A stretch of DNA of 64,000 nucleotides from NCBI GenBank assembly GCA_958295515.1, contig CATQGW010000003.1:186001-250000 (forward strand). The letters run 5' to 3'. Both the position numbers and the translations under genes were made by a program. The notes under the pieces are model-generated. The model searched no databases and was not told the DNA's origin. It worked only from the letters and a program-made list of their open reading frames with translations. Source of the DNA: an uncultured Dehalococcoidia bacterium (lineage in GTDB: Bacteria; Chloroflexota; Dehalococcoidia; Bin125). Below are positions 59,203 to 64,000 of the stretch, piece by piece. Position 1 is the first letter of the stretch; the number at the start of each line of letters is the position of its first letter.

Positions 59203-61776
59203 ATGATCCGACGGTACCCGGACGTCTTCATCGCGGCGGCGATCGTGCTCGTTGTCATTGTGATCTTCACCACCACCACCGGCGGCTTCAGGTCCTACAA
59301 CACTGCCAGCGGCTCGGGCAGCGAAAACGGATTCATCGCCCCCCCGACCGAGCCGCTCGCTGCGCCCGCGCCCACCCAGTGGTACTGGGGCACGGGCGCG
59401 CCCGACGCCGTCATCTTCGCCCCCCGCGGCGACGCATTCCAGATGGGCGACTTCTACCTCGACACCGACAGCGGCGACATCTACGTCCGCACCGCAATCG
59501 GCTGGAGCTCCTCGCCGATCGGCTCCCTGGCCGCAGGCGCCACCGGCGCTGCCGGCGGCGAGGGCGAGCAGGGCCCGCGAGGCCTCGTCGGCGCGCGCGG
59601 CATGCCCGGCGAACCCGGCTTGCGCGGCCTTCCCGGTGAGCAGGGACCCCCGGGCGCACTGGGACCGCGCGGCGCTACCGGCCCGCGCGGGCTGACCGGC
59701 CCCGCCGGCGCAACCGGAGCAGTCGGCCCGCAAGGCGTGCCCGGCGCAATCGGACCTCAGGGCCCCGCCGGCGCAACTAGCGCAGTCGGCCCGCAAGGCG
59801 TCCCCGGCGCAATCGGACCTCAAGGCCCCGCCGGCGCAACTGGCGCAGTCGGCCCGCAAGGCGTCCCCGGCGCAGTCGGACCTCAGGGCCCCGCCGGCGC
59901 AACTGGCGCAGTCGGCCCGCAAGGCGTCCCCGGCGCAATCGGACCTCAGGGCCCCGCCGGCGCAACCGGCCCCGCCGGACCCGCAGGACCCCAAGGACCG
60001 CGCGGCCTACAGGGACTCCAGGGCGACCCTGGACCCTCCGGCGGACCGCCCGGACCGGCCGGCGCAATCGGACCCGCAGGACCTCAGGGTGACGTCGGAC
60101 CGCCCGGACCGCGCGGCCTGCAAGGCCCCAAGGGTGACCCCGGCACCGCCGGTCCGCAGGGCATTCAGGGACCCGCCGGTCCCGCCGGCGGACCGGTCGG
60201 CCCGCAGGGCGAAACCGGCGCACCCGGCCCGCAGGGACCGCGCGGCCCGCAAGGCGCGATCGGCTACGCAGGCGCGACGGGCGCGCCCGGCCCGCAGGGA
60301 CCGACCGGCGCGACCGGCGCTGCCGGCCCGCGCGGCAGCCGCTGGTTCACCCACAACGGCGACCACACCTCCTACACCTGGAGCGGCATCTCGCTGCAAA
60401 GCGGCGACATGTTCATGAACACCGACAACTCCAAGATCTACCGCCGCGACGGCAGCGCCTGGACGCTCGTCGGCGCTCTGACCGGCATCCAGGGCGTGCA
60501 AGGTCTGCAAGGCGTCGCTGGCCCCAAGGGCGACACCGGCGACACCGGTCCGCAGGGCGCGACGGGTCCGCAGGGGGCAACAGGCCTCGCCGGTCCCAAG
60601 GGCGACACCGGCGCGATCGGCCCCGCCGGGCAGCGCGGCAGCCGCTGGTTCACCCACGACGGCAGCCCTGTCGAGTACAACTTTGCGGGCGCCACGCTAC
60701 AGAGCGGCGACATGTTCATGAGCACCGCCAACTCGAAGATCTACCGCTACAACGGCAGCTCCTGGGCGCTCACCGGCACCCTCACCGGTCTCACCGGCCC
60801 GCGAGGTCCGCAGGGCGATACCGGCGCCACCGGCGCCGTCGGTCCCCGAGGCCCGATCGGGCCTCGCGGCGAAACCGGCCTGCGAGGTCCGCAGGGCGCG
60901 ATCGGCCCCAAAGGCGACACCGGCGACACCGGCGCTGCCGGGCAGCGCGGCAGCCTCTGGTTCATCGAGGACGACTGGGGGGGCGCCACGCTGCAGAGCG
61001 GCGACATGTACATAAACCCCGCCAACTCCAAGATCTACCGCTACAACGGCAGCTCCTGGACGCTCACCGGCACCCTCACCGGTCTCACCGGCCCGCGAGG
61101 TCCGCAGGGCGACACCGGCGCGACTGGCGCGACCGGCGCTGCCGGGCAGCGCGGCAGCCGCTGGTTCACCCACAACGGCGGCCACGCCGAGTACACCTGG
61201 AGCGGTGTCACGCTGCAGAGCGGCGACATGTTCATGAACACCAACAGCTCCCAGATCTACACGTACGGTGGCAGTGCCTGGGCGCTCGTCGGCACGCTCA
61301 CCGGCATCACGGGACCGCAGGGCGCGCGCGGCACGGGTTGGTTCTACGGCACCGACGATGTGCCCAACCCGGTTGGCGCGAAAGCCGGCGACCTCTACTT
61401 CAACTACAGCAACGGCGACGTCTACAGCTACGAGGACACCTCCGGCGGCCTGGGGCTGTCCTGGAACCGTCGCACCTCGCTGCAGGGAGCTGCGGGCTCG
61501 GACGGCGCCACCGGACCCACCGGCGCCACCGGCCCACGGGGCGACACCGGCCCGCAGGGTCCGAGCGGCGCGGACGGTGCCACCGGCGCGGCCGGCGCCG
61601 CCGGCAGCCAGTGGTACCACGGCAGCGGCAGTCCCACCGACAACCCGCCGACGGCGCGCGGCGGCGCCCTGCGCAACGGCGACTACTACCTCGACACCCA
61701 GGGTTTCACGATCTGGTCCTACGACGGCGCCAGCTGGACCCAGATCGCCAGCCTGGTCGTGACCGCCCAGACCTAG
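59203..61776 (+). CDS. Collagen-like surface protein 1
   Basis: 857 residues. [23 protein letters not shown] is an N-terminal signal anchor. Then comes a module ([33 protein letters not shown]) at about residues 60-107, a long Gly-X-Y region, and further modules of the form GSRWFTH...LQSGDMFM...[16 protein letters not shown] at about 60331, 60637, 60946, 61150, 61330 and 61605, separated by shorter collagen blocks. The last module ([11 protein letters not shown]) ends the protein. One Gly-X-Y triplet reads S instead of G (near 59780). An in-frame ATG upstream is not used. A cell-surface fibre is inferred; no LPXTG or other wall-sorting signal is seen. Confidence 0.9.
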   Translation: MIRRYPDVFIAAAIVLVVIVIFTTTTGGFRSYNTASGSGSENGFIAPPTEPLAAPAPTQWYWGTGAPDAVIFAPRGDAFQMGDFYLDTDSGDIYVRTAIGWSSSPIGSLAAGATGAAGGEGEQGPRGLVGARGMPGEPGLRGLPGEQGPPGALGPRGATGPRGLTGPAGATGAVGPQGVPGAIGPQGPAGATSAVGPQGVPGAIGPQGPAGATGAVGPQGVPGAVGPQGPAGATGAVGPQGVPGAIGPQGPAGATGPAGPAGPQGPRGLQGLQGDPGPSGGPPGPAGAIGPAGPQGDVGPPGPRGLQGPKGDPGTAGPQGIQGPAGPAGGPVGPQGETGAPGPQGPRGPQGAIGYAGATGAPGPQGPTGATGAAGPRGSRWFTHNGDHTSYTWSGISLQSGDMFMNTDNSKIYRRDGSAWTLVGALTGIQGVQGLQGVAGPKGDTGDTGPQGATGPQGATGLAGPKGDTGAIGPAGQRGSRWFTHDGSPVEYNFAGATLQSGDMFMSTANSKIYRYNGSSWALTGTLTGLTGPRGPQGDTGATGAVGPRGPIGPRGETGLRGPQGAIGPKGDTGDTGAAGQRGSLWFIEDDWGGATLQSGDMYINPANSKIYRYNGSSWTLTGTLTGLTGPRGPQGDTGATGATGAAGQRGSRWFTHNGGHAEYTWSGVTLQSGDMFMNTNSSQIYTYGGSAWALVGTLTGITGPQGARGTGWFYGTDDVPNPVGAKAGDLYFNYSNGDVYSYEDTSGGLGLSWNRRTSLQGAAGSDGATGPTGATGPRGDTGPQGPSGADGATGAAGAAGSQWYHGSGSPTDNPPTARGGALRNGDYYLDTQGFTIWSYDGASWTQIASLVVTAQT
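59707..59958 (+). repeat. 63-bp tandem repeats in collagen-like gene 1
   Basis: Four copies starting at 59707, 59770, 59833 and 59896, each coding [21 protein letters not shown] with slight variation. Copy 2 has AGC for GGC (GATSAV). Such identical units are prone to copy-number change. Confidence 0.85.
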
Positions 61777-61800
61777 CGCCGCAACGCCGCCGCCCACACG

Positions 61801-61857
61801 CCGCCCCTCCCGACCTCTTCCCCCTCGCAACAGCGGGGAGAGGTCGCGGAGGGGCGG
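61801..61857 (+). terminator. Strong hairpin after collagen-like gene 1
   Basis: CCGCCCCTCC-CGACCTCTTCCCC pairs with GGGGAGAGGTCGCGGAGGGGCGG across a short loop (CTCGCAACAGC), with one bulge and one mismatch. No T run follows, so Rho-independent termination is only likely, not certain. Confidence 0.6.
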
Positions 61858-61939
61858 CTGTCGTTATCTGTAAAGCACTGAACGCGGCTCCCCACTGCCG
61901 CCGATCGTCCAGTTGCGCCTTATCGCTCCGCAAGTCACC

Positions 61940-62015
61940 ATCCCTCAGGCGGTTTCCCGCGACCAGCCCGGCCTGCCGTGACCGGCGCAGGCACCCGCCG
62001 CTAGGCCTGAGGGAT
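61940..62015 (+). promoter_or_regulatory. Inverted repeat enclosing the ribosome binding site of collagen-like gene 2
   Basis: ATCCCTCAGGC (61940-61950) and GCCTGAGGGAT (62005-62015) are perfectly complementary 11-mers with 54 bases between them. The right arm contains the GAGGG Shine-Dalgarno 5 bases before the ATG at 62018, so pairing would block translation. Analogous, weaker pairing exists before gene 1. Confidence 0.65.
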
Positions 62016-62017
62016 AC

Positions 62018-64000
62018 ATGATTCGACGCTACCCCGACATCTTCATTGCCGCCTCGATCGTCCTGATCGTCATCGTCATCTTCACCTCGGGCGGCTTCAA
62101 GTCCTACAACACCGTCGTCAGCGCCGACAGCTCCGACGGATTCATCGCTCCGCCGCGCAACGAACCGGTCACCTCCACCGCGGGCACCCAGTGGTATCTG
62201 GGCATGGGCCGCCCCGACGCAATCTCGCTCGACCCGCGCGGCGACGACTTCCAGATCGGCGATTTCTACCTCGACACCGAGAGCGGCAACATCTACGTCC
62301 GCATCGAAGCCGGCTGGAGCGCCGAACCGATCGGCGCGCTGACCGCCGGCGGCGCGGCGGGCGAACAGGGCCCGCAAGGTCCCGCCGGCGCAGAGGGACC
62401 GCAGGGTGAACCCGGCGAGCCCGGCGCAATGGGTGAGCCCGGCGCAATGGGCGATCCCGGTCCCGCCGGCGACCCAGGTGCGCGCGGCGCGCAAGGCGAA
62501 CGCGGCCTCACCGGTGAACAGGGCGAACAGGGTGAGCCCGGCGTAGCCGGCGCGCGCGGCGCGATCGGCCCCGTCGGTCCGCAAGGCATCTCCGGTCCGC
62601 CCGGCCCCATCGGACTCACCGGTCTGCGAGGACCGCAAGGCATCGCTGGCTCGCAGGGTCCCCCCGGCGATCTCGGTCCCCAGGGCCCCGCCGGCGCAAC
62701 CGGCTCCATCGGACCGCGCGGCGCGATTGGCCCCGTCGGTCCGCGCGGCGCAGTCGGCGCGCAAGGTCCCGCCGGCGTCGCCGGTCCGCGAGGACCGCAA
62801 GGCGTCGCCGGCTCGCAGGGTCCCCCCGGCGATCTCGGTCCCCAGGGCCCCGCCGGTGCAACCGGCTCCATCGGCCCGCGCGGCGCAACAGGAGCCAGAG
62901 GTCCCGCCGGCGCAATCGGCCCGCAGGGCGTCGCCGGCCCCGTCGGTGCGCAAGGCATCGCCGGTCCGCCCGGCCCCATCGGCCTCACCGGTCCGCAGGG
63001 CGCTCAAGGCCTCGCCGGTGCGCAGGGCATCGCCGGTCCGCCCGGCCCCGCCGGCGAGACCGGCGCGCAAGGCGAACGCGGCCCCGCCGGTCCGACCGGA
63101 CCGCGGGGACCGCGCGGCCTGCAAGGAATTCAGGGCGAGCCCGGTCCCGCCGCCGGTACGCCCGGACCGGTCGGCGCAGTCGGTCCCGTTGGTCAGCAGG
63201 GCGAGGTCGGTCCGCAGGGACTGCGCGGCGTGCAGGGCATCCAGGGCGCGCGCGGCCCCGCCGGTCCGCAAGGCATTCAGGGACCCGCCGGCCCCTCCGG
63301 TGGTCCGCCCGGACCGCAGGGCGCAATCGGCGAGACGGGCGCGCCGGGACCGCAGGGCCCGCCCGGACCGGCGGGCGCAACCGGCGCAACCGGCGCAGCA
63401 GGAGCACCAGGCGCGCCCGGACCGCAGGGCGCAACCGGCGAGACGGGCGCGACCGGACCGCAGGGTCCGCCCGGACCGGCGGGCGCAGCCGGCGCAGAAG
63501 GACTACCAGGCGCGCCCGGACCGCCGGGCGAAACGGGCGCACCCGGCCCCGCCGGACCGCGCGGCACGCGCTGGTTCACCCACAACGGCGGACACGCCGC
63601 CTACACCTGGAGCGGCATCACGCTGCAGGCCGGCGACATGTTCATGGACACCACGAACTCCCAAATCTACCGCTACAACGCCAACGTCTGGTCGCTCGTC
63701 GGCGCTCTCACCGGCATCCAGGGCCCGCAAGGTCCCCAAGGCGAGGTCGGCTCCACCGGTCCGCAGGGACTGGTCGGACCGCAGGGCGCAATCGGACCGC
63801 AAGGCGAGACGGGCGCGGCCGGACCGCAGGGCGCAATCGGCGCAACCGGTCCCGTCGGACCGCGCGGCAGCCGCTGGTTCACCCACAGCGGCCCCGTCGC
63901 CGAATACAACTGGTTGGGCATCACGCTGCAAAGCGGCGACATGTTCATGCGCACCGACAACTCCCAAATCCACCGCTACGACGGCAGCGCCTGGTCGTTG
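62018..64000 (+). CDS. Collagen-like surface protein 2, 3' end missing
   Basis: At least 661 codons, open to the window end. [23 protein letters not shown] is the signal anchor; the N-terminal module ([32 protein letters not shown]) matches protein 1. About 400 residues of Gly-X-Y follow, with Gln, Ala, Pro, Arg and Glu dominating X and Y. Then come a [16 protein letters not shown]...DMFMDT module (about 63562) and a [16 protein letters not shown] module (about 63862), the latter cut by the window. A paralogue of protein 1 with a different repeat pattern. Confidence 0.88.
   Translation, partial: MIRRYPDIFIAASIVLIVIVIFTSGGFKSYNTVVSADSSDGFIAPPRNEPVTSTAGTQWYLGMGRPDAISLDPRGDDFQIGDFYLDTESGNIYVRIEAGWSAEPIGALTAGGAAGEQGPQGPAGAEGPQGEPGEPGAMGEPGAMGDPGPAGDPGARGAQGERGLTGEQGEQGEPGVAGARGAIGPVGPQGISGPPGPIGLTGLRGPQGIAGSQGPPGDLGPQGPAGATGSIGPRGAIGPVGPRGAVGAQGPAGVAGPRGPQGVAGSQGPPGDLGPQGPAGATGSIGPRGATGARGPAGAIGPQGVAGPVGAQGIAGPPGPIGLTGPQGAQGLAGAQGIAGPPGPAGETGAQGERGPAGPTGPRGPRGLQGIQGEPGPAAGTPGPVGAVGPVGQQGEVGPQGLRGVQGIQGARGPAGPQGIQGPAGPSGGPPGPQGAIGETGAPGPQGPPGPAGATGATGAAGAPGAPGPQGATGETGATGPQGPPGPAGAAGAEGLPGAPGPPGETGAPGPAGPRGTRWFTHNGGHAAYTWSGITLQAGDMFMDTTNSQIYRYNANVWSLVGALTGIQGPQGPQGEVGSTGPQGLVGPQGAIGPQGETGAAGPQGAIGATGPVGPRGSRWFTHSGPVAEYNWLGITLQSGDMFMRTDNSQIHRYDGSAWSL

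Noticed and set aside
60007..63542. Several minus-strand open frames opposite the collagen-like genes
   Set aside because: The Gly-X-Y repeat on the plus strand generates repetitive open frames on the other strand; products are Pro/Gly or Arg repeats without domains.

Overview
The window is a GC-rich bacterial chromosome segment with dense, mostly housekeeping gene content: a 14-subunit-type NADH dehydrogenase tail, DNA replication and repair genes, translation factors, two tRNAs, no rRNA, no phage structural genes and no recognisable transposase. The mix of GuaB3, FmdB-type zinc ribbon, class 1B dihydroorotate dehydrogenase, MaoC plus FAS1-like dehydratase pairs and six CaiB/BaiF CoA-transferase domains fits Chloroflexota of the Dehalococcoidia/SAR202 type best. 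An actinobacterial (Thermoleophilia-like) origin cannot be excluded from the sequence alone.

Layout. 1-7300: nuoM (cut by the window edge)-nuoN-ybeY-dnaX-ybaB-recR-recO-fmdB, tightly packed on the plus strand. 7300-9600: a lower-GC accessory gene (HNH nuclease fused to a DGQHR-like domain), bracketed by 17-bp direct repeats and a broken fmdB copy, then a repeat-rich gap. 9600-26640: polyprenyl synthase, a PD-(D/E)XK-like protein, tatD-metG, rsmI, guaB3, a serine hydrolase-prmC-prfA-hisS block, rsh, a coiled-coil membrane protein, a class V aminotransferase and comM. 26677-37524: amidohydrolase, a PhoX remnant, tRNA-Arg, a methyltransferase/ASCH pair, two cyclophilins, a MaoC pair, a double CaiB protein, tRNA-Pro and pyrD. 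37966-44139: mrp, a NYN nuclease and a single-chain restriction-modification enzyme carrying two compensating frameshifts. 44155-51618: an MBL hydrolase and a glycolate oxidase operon (glcD, glcE, glcF) interrupted by a PIN-domain module, then a hydrolase, a CinA-like protein and a small membrane protein. 51653-58641: four CaiB genes, with two tandem Phd-PIN toxin-antitoxin pairs sitting in the divergent gap between them. 59203-64000: two large paralogous collagen-like surface proteins; the second runs off the window end.

The most interesting material is accessory. The first collagen gene has a 16-G homopolymer directly in front of its start codon, and the second has a perfect 11-bp inverted repeat that would hide its ribosome binding site. 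This suggests a switchable pair of collagen-like surface fibres with a modular, apparently family-specific domain between the Gly-X-Y stretches. The tandem toxin-antitoxin pairs share an almost identical antitoxin N-terminal half but have divergent C-terminal halves, and each antitoxin seems to hold two Phd-like units. Intergenic gaps carry a family of REP/REPIN palindromes ending in GTCATTCCCGC or GTCATACCCGC, some amplified into short tandem arrays.

Functionally the window describes an aerobic, respiring heterotroph (complex I, glycolate oxidation) with a large appetite for CoA-thioester chemistry (CaiB, MaoC) and several defence or stress modules. All functional names rest on motif reading of translated sequence; no database search or structure prediction was run.
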